NCBI GenBank assembly: GCA_963576725.1
Contig: OY755237.1
Location: 58,767,873 to 58,831,872 of the forward strand
Source of the DNA: Azorinus chamasolen
Taxonomy: Eukaryota > Mollusca > Bivalvia > Cardiida > Solecurtidae
Direction: 5' to 3'
DNA length: 64,000 nt
Translations under genes and position numbers: made by a program
Notes under the pieces: model-generated
What the model was told of the DNA's origin: nothing
What the model saw: only the letters and a program-made list of their open reading frames with translations
The model's database searches: none
Shown here: in pieces, positions 33,070-44,277 of the stretch
How the letters are laid out: each line of letters starts with the position of its first letter
How positions within the stretch are numbered: the first letter of the stretch is position 1

Positions 33070-33654
33070 ATGTTAGTATGCGCGTGTTCTGTATTTAAAT
33101 TGTGAAATATATGGTCGTAATATGTACTGGAGTCTGTGACTAAGGGAAGGAAAGCCCCGACAGAAAACAACCTGGCCCTCCAGGCTGGGCGTGTCTACAC
33201 TGCTAATCACCAGGTAGTGTAACATCTTCTAAATTACAGAAAGTCATGATACACTAAACCGGCTGCAATGACTCACACGAAGAGGGTGGATGTTCAAATG
33301 AAATCAAATTAGATGAATATGTACAGACACGGCGTATTACATTGCGATTATGTAGTAAACAGTAACAAAATATAACATGGGAGGTATCTGATTTATGTTA
33401 ATGGACCAGGACGTGGAACATATATGCATGATACGATATTAATGGTTGATAGTTTGATATTGAGTGACACTAGACCCGACATTTACAAATGTAAACATGG
33501 AAGAAGCAAACTATGTCCGATTATGTGAAATAAAACATCAAACACGACATACAACACGATCTAAATTCTAAATCTGATTATGGAAAACTCAATATTGTAA
33601 TATGCATGAAAATCTACCTACAACGAGCATTAAAACTAGGTATAATTAATAATT
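33070..33654. other. No recognisable feature
   Basis: AT-rich unique sequence. Confidence 0.45.
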
Positions 33655-33775
33655 CCCTCCTAGACTATGTTTAGACCCAACCTCTTTGAATTAATCTACC
33701 AAAAAAGGAGCATTAACTATAGAAAAAGAGAATTATAGAATAGTGTACTTTTGAAACCAATGTGATAAATCAGGA
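33655..33775. mobile_element. Family-F element, half
   Basis: ACCCAACCTCTTTGAATTAA, CCAAAAAAGGAGCATTAACT and TTTGAAACCAATGTGATAAA; the right half is missing and a TCAGGGA-rich repeat follows. Confidence 0.5.
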
Positions 33776-34030
33776 TTGCCACGCGTCAGGGAAAGGTCAG
33801 GGAAACTGACAACTGTTCAACGTCAGGGAGTTGTCAGGGAAGTTTGAGAACCGTCAGGGAATTTTGAAAATATAGGCAAATGTCATGGAATTGTCAGGGA
33901 TTTTTGAAAAAAAAAGAGAATGAAGGTAATTTATCTTAAAATTTCATAAAGTATTACAGAAATTACGACAGAAAGACCAAATGTTGCAAGGTTTATGTGT
34001 CAGGGAATTTCAGGGAATTGTCAAGGAAAT
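33775..34030. repeat. TCAGGGAA-rich dispersed repeat
   Basis: GTCAGGGAA or close variants occur about ten times at irregular spacing with TTGAAAA runs between. A low-complexity dispersed repeat; no coding signal. Confidence 0.6.
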
Positions 34031-34199
34031 TCGTTTCCTCTGGTTTGTGTGCTAACAATCCGTCACAGGAGAGAATGGGTTAAGACAGATGGTAGAATAA
34101 AATTAATTCTGCATAAAACAACCACCTGGTGTAATAAACCTCCATTATCATTCCTTATATGGTTGTTATTGGCAGATTCTTTTGTGTTTAATATATATA

Positions 34200-34411
34200 C
34201 AGTAAATCCCCTCTAAACTGGAATTCTAAAAGAGACGAATTTAGATAATTTTTTGCAGATGCTTACTTAATGCAGGGTGAAAAAAGTCATACAGAAAGCT
34301 CCAGGGCGGTGGGGGGCTTCTGCATGACTTTCACCCTGCATTAAGCAGCCACCTGTTTACAAGACCGATATTTGTACTTAATTAAACGTCCGGTTAAGAG
34401 GGATTTTACTG
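34200..34411. mobile_element. Family-C MITE, third terminal subtype
   Basis: Ends CAGTAAATCCCCTCTAAAC and inverted GAGGGATTTTACTG, flanked by TA on both sides. The inner arms share TTAATGCAGGGTGAAA and its inverse. The apex is replaced by a G-rich stretch. Confidence 0.75.
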
Positions 34412-34454
34412 TATAGTCACGACATTCTAAGTAAAGTTTCACATACCGTTTAGA

Positions 34455-34580
34455 AAATATCCCATAATTATACCTCTTTAAATAAGTCTACCGAAAAGGA
34501 ACATTACATGTAACTATATAAAAAGGATTGTTTTGGAATTGCGTAGTTTTTTAACCGTTGTGATAAATCACAATGGTGTC
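34455..34580. mobile_element. Family-F element, half
   Basis: ACCTCTTTAAATAAGTCTAC, AAAAGGAACATT and GTTGTGATAAATCACAATGG, a collapsed hairpin. Confidence 0.45.
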
Positions 34581-35005
34581 AATAAATGAGTTTTATAGAG
34601 AAGCACAATGGTGAGAATGGGTTAGGAGAGAATGGGTCAATGTTTATTAAACCTTGTATTCCCATATTATATAAGGAAACCTCATCCAGATCGTATTTTA
34701 ATCCATCCATATTTAATATTGAGGGGGCACAGCCAACAAACGATTTGCTCGTATCAGCCGTTGACGTTGACAAATAGTGCTGACCCTGATCAGAGGCCTC
34801 CTTATCTTCACTGTTTGCCAGTGTCCTTTTAAGGATCAATGTGAACCAATTGGTTAACCAATTATTGTTTCATGAAATTACCATTTGGAAAGCGCGACAG
34901 GTGCGCGGGGTTGTTAAAGTTTTAATCACCCTAATTATTCAAACAGACAAACATACTAAAGGACACACCCATATCAAACTGGTCCTTCACTGTTTGATAC
35001 TGTGT

Positions 35006-35126
35006 TAGTCTGAATTGTAAGGCAGGTGATAGTTTAATACAGGTGCAACGTGCCTGCATTAAGTAACTAGCTGTTTTAGACTCCTGTGCTTAATAAATGA
35101 ATGGCCGCTTAAGACAGGTTCTACTG
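35006..35126. mobile_element. Family-C element, internally deleted
   Basis: GGCAGGTGATAGTTTAATAC pairs with the inverse around a short centre GGTGCAACGTGCC. The right end is GGCCGCTTAAGACAGGTTCT, then ACTG, with a following TA. Confidence 0.6.
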
Positions 35127-35434
35127 TATATCACTTAATGAACATTATTTAGGAAATGTTTGTTCATTCCGATACACCTTACTATGTACGAAAATGACCG
35201 CAATATGACATAAAAACAATAGTATGTACTATATCGATAATATAAAATGATTACAAAAAGGAGAAGACAGTTATATGTTAACTATTATGCGATTTTTTAA
35301 GGTAAAGGAACTATGAATAGCTGTTTATCAAATGACGAACGAATCAGGTAGAATAGAGCGCTGAGATACTTTCCTTTTGCCTATGTTGCATAATTATGAT
35401 TAATGATTTTATATTTTGCATGACATGTGTACTT

Positions 35435-35770
35435 TAAACTATATTACAAAAGTATGGCATTTAGGTATTACATGTAACACGCGCATTCCCAACTACATTA
35501 CAAAAGTATGACATTTAAAAAATGACACGCGTACTTCGATTCACATTACAAAAGTACATGACATTTAGGTAATGGCACACACAATTCAAACTACGTTACA
35601 AATGTATGACATGTAGAAAATGACACGCGTACTTCAAATCACATTACAAAACTATGACGTTTAGGTAATGACATGCGTATTTCAAAACTACATAACAAAA
35701 CTATGACGTTTAGGTAACGACACCCGCACTTCAAACCACATTACAAAAGTATGGTATTTGCCTAATCACA
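35435..35770. repeat. ~50-bp minisatellite
   Basis: About seven units with CATTACAAAAGTATGACATT and TAGGTAATGACACGCGTACT; spacing varies from 45 to 55 bp. Confidence 0.8.
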
Positions 35771-35904
35771 TCAACAAGTCGTATTACTTCATGTATACAA
35801 AAGCGCTTTGTAAAAACCCTACATAGCCAATACTCTATACATATGTTACTTATATATTCATTGTGAATGGTTAAAATGAAAAGTATATAAACGTCTGACG
35901 CATG

Positions 35905-36110
35905 TTTAACTCTACTCCATGAATATTAATGTTACAGTAAGAAATGATAATAGTATGAATATTAATTCGATTAATGTTCACAATGGCATATTAACACACA
36001 AATTGTTTGCCAAACGGGAAACAGAAACTATAGAATCAAATCTATTTTATTCCATAAGCAAACAGAGCAGATCTAGTTATTCTGTTTTCAAAGGCGTAGA
36101 AAGGTGTATC
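35905..36110 (-). mobile_element. Family-A MITE, reverse, core deleted
   Basis: Distal module with ATGAATATTAATGTTACAGT and TAAGAAATGATAATAGTATG, then AAGCAAACAGAGCAGATC; only a fragment of the hairpin remains. Confidence 0.45.
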
Positions 36111-36124
36111 CATGATATAGATCT

Positions 36125-36665
36125 ATAAGAATTACTATGCTAGTAGTTTGGAAGTTCAGCTGTATTTTGGCGAGTTGGAAAAGTTGTTAAATGCGAGCCT
36201 TGGCGAGCATTTAACTACTTTTCTGACGAGCCAAAATACAGCTGAACTTCCAAACTACTAGCATAGTAATTCTTTTATCATGCAACTCCAAGAAAAATGG
36301 AGAACATGAAGAAACAGAAATATTGCTAAAGCGGTTTCGTCCCCTGAATGAAAATACATGCAAGTACGAATTACGTGACGTCATATTGGTATGCAGTGAC
36401 GTCATTGACTTTTACAACATAAACAAACTTGATTTAATCCTTTTATATGGACAGATAGTTGAGACAATGGTGAGAAAATGTGTTAATTTGATGTTTATGT
36501 TTAATTATGCCCTTTTCGTCATTCTGTGTTCCTCCTATTGGCTGAACCAAACTTGCATTCCAGTCGGGTCAGAACATATTCACTATACCTCACAAAATAC
36601 AGCGTCGACGTGGAAAATATTATGCTAGTAGGAAGTGACTGTATTTGGTGACGTTGCATGATAAA
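36125..36665. mobile_element. Foldback element G with a terminal hairpin
   Basis: A ~143-bp hairpin (36130-36272) has ~65-bp nearly identical arms: TACTATGCTAGTAGTTTGGA, AGTTCAGCTGTATTTTGGCG and inverse. An internal region carries two full TGACGTCA octamers at 36373-36404. The right terminus TATGCTAGTAGGAAGTGACT and TTGCATGATAAAA repeats the hairpin end and the adjacent TTTTATCATGCAA in inverted form. No ORF of note. Confidence 0.7.
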
Positions 36666-36966
36666 AATGGTTAAAGGTAGGCATGCAAAATTACTCAATA
36701 AATTATATTCACGAAACACATATTCATGTTAAAATATTACAACTATCACTTTCAAGTTGATCATGAAATGTAAGACATAATTATCTACATGTCAATATTT
36801 AACTCTTATATATTTGACTCGACTAAATATAGCTCAGTACCTATACAGCCAGCTTTTGAATTTATGGCCGAGACAAAACTTAACGGATAAACTAGAGCTC
36901 AATTCTATACCTCTAGAGCTCGAATGTACAACTACAGTAACAATACAGGGAAACGTTCCACCATAA
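36666..36966 (-). other. Presumed 3' UTR of the IAP gene
   Basis: Sequence immediately downstream of the IAP stop. I see no canonical AATAAA in the minus-strand sense here; the nearest ATTAAA-like signal is near 36430, inside the neighbouring foldback element. A 23-bp stretch at 36938-36961 also occurs in the opposite orientation at 31958-31980, so part of the UTR is repeat-derived. Confidence 0.3.
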
Positions 36967-37163
36967 CTACGCCATATAAGTTCGTATCTTTTCCTGTATG
37001 TACTTGCCACAAGATGGGCAATGTGTTATAGTAGATGAACAATTTGCGCACATTCTGTGGTGTGCGCATGGGAGGCACAGGATGTTTCTTTCTTCTTCCT
37101 TACAGATGACACACAGCATGGAGCTCTTCAACATCTCATTTTCTGTCATCAGTTGCATACTCT
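36967..37163 (-). CDS. IAP terminal exon: C-terminal RING finger
   Basis: 197 bp ending in a TAG stop at 36967-36969, phase 1 in. It encodes a C3HC4 RING with ligands Cys502, Cys505, Cys517, His519, Cys523, Cys526, Cys533 and Cys536, spaced as in IAP RINGs (C-x2-C-x11-C-x-H-x3-C-x2-C-x6-C-x2-C). The last residues, EKIRTYMA, match the short hydrophobic tail that dimerises IAP RINGs. The acceptor is TTTTATAG at 37164-37171. A 42-bp minisatellite starts about 30 bp upstream of this acceptor, so it supplies the region where a branch point would sit. Confidence 0.92.
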
Positions 37164-37189
37164 CTATAAAATCGTTTACATATGGATAC

Positions 37190-38690
37190 ATGGAATAATA
37201 GAGTAATAACATTGAACTATTTCGAAGACCTATGTAATAACAGAGAAGTCATATTGAACTCTTTCCAGGACCTATGTAATAAAAGAGTAGTAACACTGAA
37301 CTTTTGACAGGACCTACATAACTATAAAGTAGTCATAATGAACTATATTTTCAGGACCTATGTTAGAAAAGAGTAGTCATATTGAAGCTTTTCCAAGACA
37401 TATGTAATAATAGAGTTATCATATTCAACTATTTTCCGGACCTATGTAATAACAGAGCAATAACACTGAAATATTTCAAGGATCTAAATAACAAAAGAGG
37501 AATCATATTGAACTATTTCCAGGACATATGCAATAACAGAGTAGAAACACTGAACTTTTTCTAGGACCCATATAACTACAAAATAGTCATATTGAACTAC
37601 TAGTATGTAAAGGACCTATGTAGTAACAGCTTTGTAACACTGAATTAGTTCCAGGACTTATGTAACTACAGAATAGTAATATTGAACAATTTCTAGGACA
37701 TGTGTAATAATAGAGCAGTCATAATGAACTATTTCTAGAACAAATGCAATATCAGAGTAGTGACACTGAACTATCTCCAGGACTTATATAACTATAGAGT
37801 AGTAATATTGAACTATTCCCATGGCCTATGTAATAACAGAGTAGTTATTGTTAGCCTTTTCCAGGACCTATGTAATAATAGAGTAGTCATATTCAACTAT
37901 GTAATAACAGAACAATAACACTGACCTACTTCTAGGACCTACATAATAAAAGAGTAATCATATTGAACTATTTTAGGACCTGTGTAATAACAGATAAGAA
38001 ACAATGAATTATCTCCAGGATCTATATAACAAAATAGTAGTCATGTTGAACTATTTTCAGGACCAATGTAATAACAGAGTTATAACACAGAACTATTCCC
38101 AGGACATATGTAATAATAGAGTATTCATCTTGTCCTATTTCCAGGACTTATGTAATTACAGAGTAGTAACGCTGATCTATTTCCAGGACCTATATAACTA
38201 TAATTAGTCATATTGAATTATTTCCAGGACCTATGTAATATTACAGTAGTCCTACTGAACTATCTCCAGGACTTATGTCATACCAGAATAATGATATTTA
38301 ACTATTTCCAAGACCCATGTAATACTGAATTATTACCAGGACATATGTAATCATATTAAACTATTTCTAGGACCTATGTAATAATAGAGTAGTCATATTG
38401 AACTATTTCCAGAGCAAGTCATATTGGACTATTTCCAGGACCTATGCAATAACAGAGTAGTGACACAGAATTATTTCTAGGACCTATATAACTATAGCGT
38501 TGTGATATTGAACTATTTCCAGGACCTGTGTAATAGTAGAATAGTCATTACTGAACTATCTCAAGGACCTGTAGAGTAACAGAAAAGTAATATTGAACTA
38601 TTTCTAGTACCTATGTAAGAACAGAGTACTAATATGGAACTATTTCAAGAACCTATGTAATAATGATAGTGCGCTATATCAACAGGACCT
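37190..38690. repeat. 42-bp minisatellite in the last IAP intron
   Basis: About 36 units of AACTATTTCCAGGACCTATG plus TAATAACAGAGTAGTAACAC. It begins within about 30 bp of the RING-exon acceptor. Units alternate between an AACACTG and a CATATTG type, suggesting a two-unit higher-order period. Confidence 0.9.
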
Positions 38691-38928
38691 TTTTTTACAA
38701 GGGGCGCACAGAAAAGGCAAATACCAAATTAATTGATTGTCCATGGACATTCCGCTGCACGTACACAAAATGTTAATTTGTGACACCACGCTCTGTTGTA
38801 CAACAGACACCAATATGGAGTGAACAATCAGAAAGTCAATAGATAAACATTACATATAAAACATCTGTCATTTGATGTAATAGTTACGGAAATACACATA
38901 TGTAAAACTGGCCTGGTTGTTTACTTAC

Positions 38929-39048
38929 CATTCTTGTTGTTGCTTTGACCTTCGTTTGGTACGTGTTCGCCTCTTGGTGTCACATCACTAATTTCTTCAT
39001 AATCCAGTATCAATTCCATAATGCTTTGAGCACTAGGGTCCGTATTAC
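38929..39048 (-). CDS. IAP exon: UBA domain end and linker to RING
   Basis: 120 bp, phase 1 in and out. It encodes NTDPSAQSIMELILDYEE, the last UBA helix, then an acidic/Asn-rich linker ending ...GQSNNKN. The acceptor is GTTCAG and the donor AATG|GTAAGT. Together with the previous exon it completes a three-helix UBA of usual length (about 43 residues). Confidence 0.8.
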
Positions 39049-39689
39049 CTGAACAAAACGGAAATGTTAATTCAGAATTGGACGAATACCTTTCCTTCAA
39101 CAATGAACAGCCTAATCAACTTAGAATATACGCATATAGTTTCGTCCATCTATCTGCTTTCATTGCAATCGTCTGTCTCTCTGGCATCTATCAATCTCGT
39201 ACAGATGTCGTCATTTAATTTCATTATTTTGTCTCTAGCGATTATAAATGGATCAAAAGGGCACAATCCTTTCAGGGTTGTAGATAAGACGTTAAATTAG
39301 AAAATCTAATTAACCAGACATATTCTACAGTATAAATAACATTTGAATGGGGTACCATTTTCATAGTGAAATGCAAACCCATATCAGTTAGTTTCAAACT
39401 GGAAGCAGTAGCTCCACGTACATTCTCGATATGACTGTGTTTCTGTTTGCAAAACTGGTGTTCTCAGTGTCAGCAGACTGTAAGAGGATATGGATTTCCA
39501 AATAGACGTGCTAAAGGACTTTCTGTAGTTAATTTAGTAATAGTACTGATTTAATCATACTGGTATGTGAACGTACCGGGTATGTTACTGTTATTTTCTG
39601 TTGCCAGAACGAAAATGAGTGACCACATTAATCTTGTTTTAATTAAAGGTTGTGCAGTAAGCTAAAGAGTAAAGACTGTAGGATACAGC

Positions 39690-40476
39690 AGATGGTGTAT
39701 GGTATGCTAAAGGTCGTATGGTGGGTTAAATATTGTTGGGTATGCTAAAGGTTATAGCATATGCTAAAGGTTGTAGTATATGCTAAATGTTGTATGGTAT
39801 GCTAAGGTTTCTATGGTATGCTAAGGGTAGTAGGGTATGCTGAAGGTTGTAGGGTATGCTGAAGGTTTTAGTGTATGCTAAAGATTGAAAGCTATGCTAA
39901 ATGTTGTAGGGTATTCTAATGAATGTAAGGTATGCTGAAGTTTGTAGGGTATGTAACATGTATGTTGTATAGTATGTCAAAGGATGTACAGTTTGCTATA
40001 GGGTGTATAGAATATTTGCAAAGTATGCTAAATGTTGTAGGGTAAGCTGAAGGTCATATGGTATGATGAAGTCTGTAAGGTATGCCATAGGACGTACGGT
40101 ATGCTACATGTTATAGAGTATGATGACGGTTGTATGATCTGCTTAAGGTTGTAGGGTAAGCTAAAGGTTGTAGAGTATGAATGGCGGTTGTAGGGTACAT
40201 CATAGGATATAGTATATGCCACACGTTGTAGAGTATGCTAAATGTTGTAGGATGTGCTATAGGTTGTATGATATGACAGGTTGCACGGTATGTTAAATGC
40301 TGTAGGGTATGTTGAATGTCGTAGGGTATGCTAGATGCTGTATGGTATGCTAAAGGTTGTACGGTATGCTAAATGTTGCAGGATATGCCAAAGGTTTGTA
40401 GGGTGTGCTGAAGGTTGTTGGATGTGCTTAAAGTTGCAGGATATGTTAAAGGTTATAGGGTATGCTTAAGGTTGCT
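39690..40476. repeat. 19-bp minisatellite in the IAP UBA intron
   Basis: About 40 units of GGTATGCTAAAGGTTGTAG with frequent substitutions (CTGAAGG, CTAAATG) and small length changes. Confidence 0.9.
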
Positions 40477-40615
40477 TCTAAAACGTTTATCAGAGCCAAT
40501 ATTCAAGTGTTCAAATGTTATAATGAATAGAAAGCTACTTACAATACCTCTAACATGCATATTCATGGAATAAAGGATTTAACGACTTTTAACAGCGACC
40601 ATAATATCTAATTGA

Positions 40616-40780
40616 TAGTAGAGCCTGTCCTAAGGAGTCTACATAAAAGCGGGTAGTTCCTTAATGCAGGGCAAACGCAATGCAGAATATGCCTATAGAA
40701 GCTTTGACCTGCATTAAGCTACCACATTTCCATAGTTATACATGTACATATTTTGATGGCCGCTTACGACAGGGTCTATT
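40616..40780. mobile_element. Family-C element in the IAP UBA intron
   Basis: AGAGCCTGTCCTAAG at the left, GGCCGCTTACGACAGGGTCT at the right, with TTAATGCAGGGCAAACGCAA and its partial inverse within. Confidence 0.55.
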
Positions 40781-40895
40781 GTATATTTATTTGGCAAAAA
40801 ATTGTTTACACTTTTTACACTTTACTGAGAAAAGACTGTGAACTAAATAATTGCATGCATGCTGCTGGTGCCTTTTAGTTGATTATTGACCTCAC

Positions 40896-41024
40896 CTTTA
40901 GACCTAAGCTTCTTAATGGCCATGGTCACCACCTCCTTTGAATAACCCATCTCTAGTACACTTGTCGCTGCTGGTGATTGTAAATTAACTTCCGTACCTG
41001 TGGTCCTTGAGGGCAAATTTTGCG
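40896..41024 (-). CDS. IAP exon: UBA domain, first part
   Basis: 129 bp, phase 1 in and out. The translation ends with SVLEMGYSKEVVTMAIKK, carrying the Met-Gly-Tyr loop (427-429) that contacts ubiquitin in UBA domains, then a helix. The acceptor is CTTTAG and the donor AAAG|GTGAGG. In known cIAP/XIAP proteins this domain binds ubiquitin chains. The exon begins with a Ser/Thr-rich linker. Confidence 0.82.
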
Positions 41025-41259
41025 CTAAAGATACAAATGGAAAACAAGTGTCAAAATGATAAAATAATTATGAGAGGTTCAACTTGTAAACGACATTAGG
41101 GAATAGTTGGTTAATTTAATGTAGAGATAACTGTTTGGAATTGGAGGATTTTAAAATCATTTAATAATGATCCATAATTGTATCTAAAGTTAAAGTGTTT
41201 CGTGCATAATCTCCTCTGTGCGCTAATGTAACCCTTTCCATGAAAGAAACACATGTTCA

Positions 41260-41440
41260 TGCCTTCACCAACTGAGTAGGCCAAGGTCAAAATGCCCCTG
41301 TAGGGGCCGTCTATCCAGGGTCTAGTTTCTTTGCTAATCAGATAATATAGATCGGATCATTCACTTTCTACCATGGTTGAAATAATGTTGCTTATACGGC
41401 GTGAATAAAAGTTCATCCAATCAAGAGTCCGATAATCACT
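41260..41440 (+). mobile_element. Family-A MITE in an IAP intron, partial
   Basis: Core with ACTGAGTAGGCCAAGGTC and CCCCTGTAGGGGCCGTCTAT, then CCAGGGTCTAG. Distal part weak. Confidence 0.5.
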
Positions 41441-41567
41441 ACTTTACATACATATTGATTAAGCACGCCATGTCACATTAATCAACCATTAGAAACGTAG
41501 GTATTTTCGCATGAGGTAAGAAACTATCTTTGATTCAACCATTATCCCGCTGTTGCAACCATTATCC

Positions 41568-41692
41568 ATGTTTATTTTGATTGGTCAGATTTGAGTTCTC
41601 AAGCTTTTGATTGGTCAAATTTGAGCCAGAGGCTCAAATCTGACCAATCAAAAACTTGAGAACGAACTCAGACTCAACTAAACGTTTTATAA
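41568..41692. repeat. Family-E palindrome in an IAP intron
   Basis: GTTCTCAAGCTTTTGATTGG and TCAAATTTGAGCC face GGCTCAAATCTGACC and AATCAAAAACTTGAGAAC around an AGA loop; about 31 of 33 arm positions pair. Confidence 0.75.
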
Positions 41693-41762
41693 GCATAGAT
41701 ACTGATGTAATGTACACTCATTTTGTTGCCATCAAGCTTTTGAGAAACTAATGACAGAGTGT

Positions 41763-41830
41763 CAAACAGATTTGATCCTGATGAAACGCCGAGTTTTGGG
41801 TCTCATCTGGATCATAGAGGTTTGCAAATG
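41763..41830. repeat. Family-B hairpin in an IAP intron
   Basis: CAAACAGATTTGATCCTGAT faces CATCTGGATCATAGAGGTTT; inner GAAACGCCGAGTTTTGGGTC. Confidence 0.6.
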
Positions 41831-41888
41831 TGAGTCAGGTCGCGGATATCAGGAACAGAGTTAATAGATGAATAACCCATTGTCTTAC

Positions 41889-42000
41889 CTCGCTCCGCAC
41901 GTATTGTCAGTTGTTCAAGCATGGGTGCTATGTTGACTGCTGGTCCCAGAGGTCTCTCGGGTCTTTGGGAAACTTGAGGAGATGGTGTAGCATTTGAGGC
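41889..42000 (-). CDS. IAP linker exon between BIR2 and UBA
   Basis: 112 bp, phase 0 in, phase 1 out, reading SPQVSQRPERPLGPAVNI and then APMLEQLTIRAER. It is Pro/Arg-rich and followed by a short helix, as in the BIR-UBA linker of other IAPs. The acceptor is TGATAG and the donor GAG|GTAAGA. The phases match the exons on both sides, which is the main support. Confidence 0.7.
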
Positions 42001-42244
42001 CTATCAATTCATTGCATAAACAAATTGTTCAAAATGACGATCAAACTTTCACTTTGAATATGTCATCCTACCGGAAGCGAGTAACTAATGTTTATTAAAC
42101 AGTGTAGACCAAGAACAGAGGACTCTATTTGTCTTTTAAAATCCTTTAGCAAATTGAAGCCTGGCATACTGAGTGGACTCTATAGTTTAACACTGATGGG
42201 CTATTAACGCACATTCGGCGTTGAAACGGTTAACTCATTAACTT

Positions 42245-42400
42245 CTAGAGTATTTCAGACCCAACCTCTTTGAATAAATCTATCGAACTATCGAAAAGGA
42301 GCATTTAGTAGACAAAATTAAACATTAAATTTTAGAATTAAGTAGTTTTGAAACCATTGTGATAAATGGCATTCACAATGGTTTAAAAATGGTCTTTACA
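42245..42400. mobile_element. Family-F element in an IAP intron, short hairpin
   Basis: ACCCAACCTCTTTGAATAAA and AAAAGGAGCATT flank; TTTTGAAACCATTGTGATAA faces TTCACAATGGTTTAAAA with the apex region lost. Confidence 0.55.
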
Positions 42401-42639
42401 GATGGTTCAAAACGCTTCAGTAGGTAGGAGGGAATGGGATAATGTTTACTTTTAAATACTGGGTTAAACACTGATGGGCTACTCTAAACATTAAATATTG
42501 TAGGAAAATAAGTACGCATATAGTCCCTATAAACAGTTTGTTTACTAAACTCACAATGAAAGCATAATAGTCATTCATACCTTAAATTACAATATGATAT
42601 TCATATCTCATTTACTGATATTTGTCAACTAGACAAATT

Positions 42640-42875
42640 AACCATTTCCGTCATATAAACGACTGCGCATGCCTTTGCAAACAGAGTAGACATATATCAG
42701 AAGGCCCATGTAGAAGTCGTCTGATCAGGGTCTGCTCTGTTATCCTACGGGATTATATAGATAAGTTTCTGACAGAGTCACAAAATTCTGCATTCATTCA
42801 CCATTATAGAAATTAAGCTAATAGATATTCATGATGTCATTATTTCTTACATGAATATTCAAGAGGGAGAAGGTT
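42640..42875 (+). mobile_element. Family-A MITE in an IAP intron, near full length
   Basis: Core 42674-42742 (TTTGCAAACAGAGTAGACAT facing GTCTGATCAGGGTCTGCTCT), then an ACCATTATAGAAAT block and ATATTCATGATGTCATTATT followed by TCTTACATGAATATTCA. Confidence 0.7.
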
Positions 42876-43019
42876 AGCATTTTTTCCACTTCAATACGCA
42901 TGTCTACCAAATGCAATATTCTAGAACAAAGCAAACCAAACAGGTATGTTGCCATCACGTTCCAAAACACATGTCCCTAGGGTCATACACTCCTGATTAT
43001 TGCAGAGCTGCAGATAAAG

Positions 43020-43160
43020 GTGCGTACTGAAATACTAACATCGTCATTTCTCCATCGAACTGTATGTTGTGACCACTCTTTAGAATCATTTCTTAGAGAC
43101 AATTCTATAGAATGGTCGCAACATACGGTTTGGTGGAGAAAAAAAGAAGTGATTCTTGAA
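43020..43160. mobile_element. Family-D element in an IAP intron
   Basis: TTTCTCCATCGAACTGTATG and AGAATCATTTCTTAGAGACA with inverse AATGGTCGCAACATACGGTT and TGGTGGAGAAA. Confidence 0.7.
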
Positions 43161-43974
43161 TCTGTTCTAACCTCTGTGATATCCAGTCAGTATATAGGAA
43201 CCCACGTTATGGTTCATCAGATCACTTCCGTTGAAGTCATGCATGCGACGAGATCGGAAATAATTTACCAGAACTTGGACGAACTTGCAGCAGAGAGAAC
43301 CAAACAAACCAGAGAACCAAACAAACCAGATCGAAGTAAAAACGCTACCCTTGTCTGCATGGACTTTATCCAGAATCACCTTTAAACAATACTCCGATAC
43401 AACCTACAACCAACTTTCTCCAATAAAACACTCATCCGTTCATCTTCGGAGACGTGTAGAGGCCAGTGATGATTGAGTCTCATAAAAAAAATCTCCATGC
43501 ATTTTCCAACTGCATATGGACACATCTACAGGTTGTCATGTTCGAACTAATTGTTGAAATAACTGACAAATTGCAGATATGCAAATAAGTCGGACAACTG
43601 ATCGGAGCAGGGTCGTCTTTGGTTGAGTCTGGTACTTGAGCTGTTATCACTCGTGAAAAAGAAGGGGTCTAATTAACTATGTTATATGTTTGATGTATCT
43701 AATTTCTCTGGAGAGTGCAATTTGGAGATCACTAGTGTTTCATATTTATCATGAAAACATATCTTTTACAACTGTTCCGTGTATTTCCCTATTACATGTG
43801 TCATGCAAAGGTTGTGCTAGAGCAAATGTTTAACATCGATCTATGATAGGGACCAATTAGAAGTTCTGAACCGGAAATTGGAGTCATCGTTTGCTTGCAG
43901 GAGCGTAGCTTAATCCAAATGTAATGTCCGCACCGTGGCTACAGGAGTCGAAGAGCATGGTCCACGGGAAATTT

Positions 43975-44065
43975 CAGAATTATGTAGTTTTGAAACCATT
44001 GTGATAAATAGAGCATTTGCTCCTATAGGTGCAAATGTTTTATTTATCACAACGGTTTCAAAAGG
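43975..44065. mobile_element. Family-F hairpin in an IAP intron
   Basis: TTTTGAAACCATTGTGATAA and ATAGAGCATTTGCTCC face GGTGCAAATGTTTTATTTAT and CACAACGGTTTCAAAA; apex CTCCTATAGGTG. Confidence 0.7.
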
Positions 44066-44277
44066 TGACGAAAAGGCATCAATATTACTGAATAGATAAA
44101 ACTTCCATGACAAGACAGAACATTTATCGACGACCCTTTTTGTTCCACTGTGACCATAATAATGTTTGCAGCTTTCAGATTGATGTTACGCACGTGCGGA
44201 AGTGCGTATCGCTAGCTACGCCCCTTTCTTGTACAGGAACAAAACAATCCATATCACATTCGAGTCACACCGCTTAC

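Noticed and set aside
36323..36628. 101-residue plus-strand ORF
   Set aside because: It lies inside foldback element G and has no coding features.
37382..38207. Asn/Tyr-rich ORFs downstream of the RING exon
   Set aside because: Translations of the 42-bp minisatellite.
43020..43385. 121-residue plus-strand ORF
   Set aside because: It reads through a family-D palindrome inside an IAP intron; the same region is open on the minus strand.
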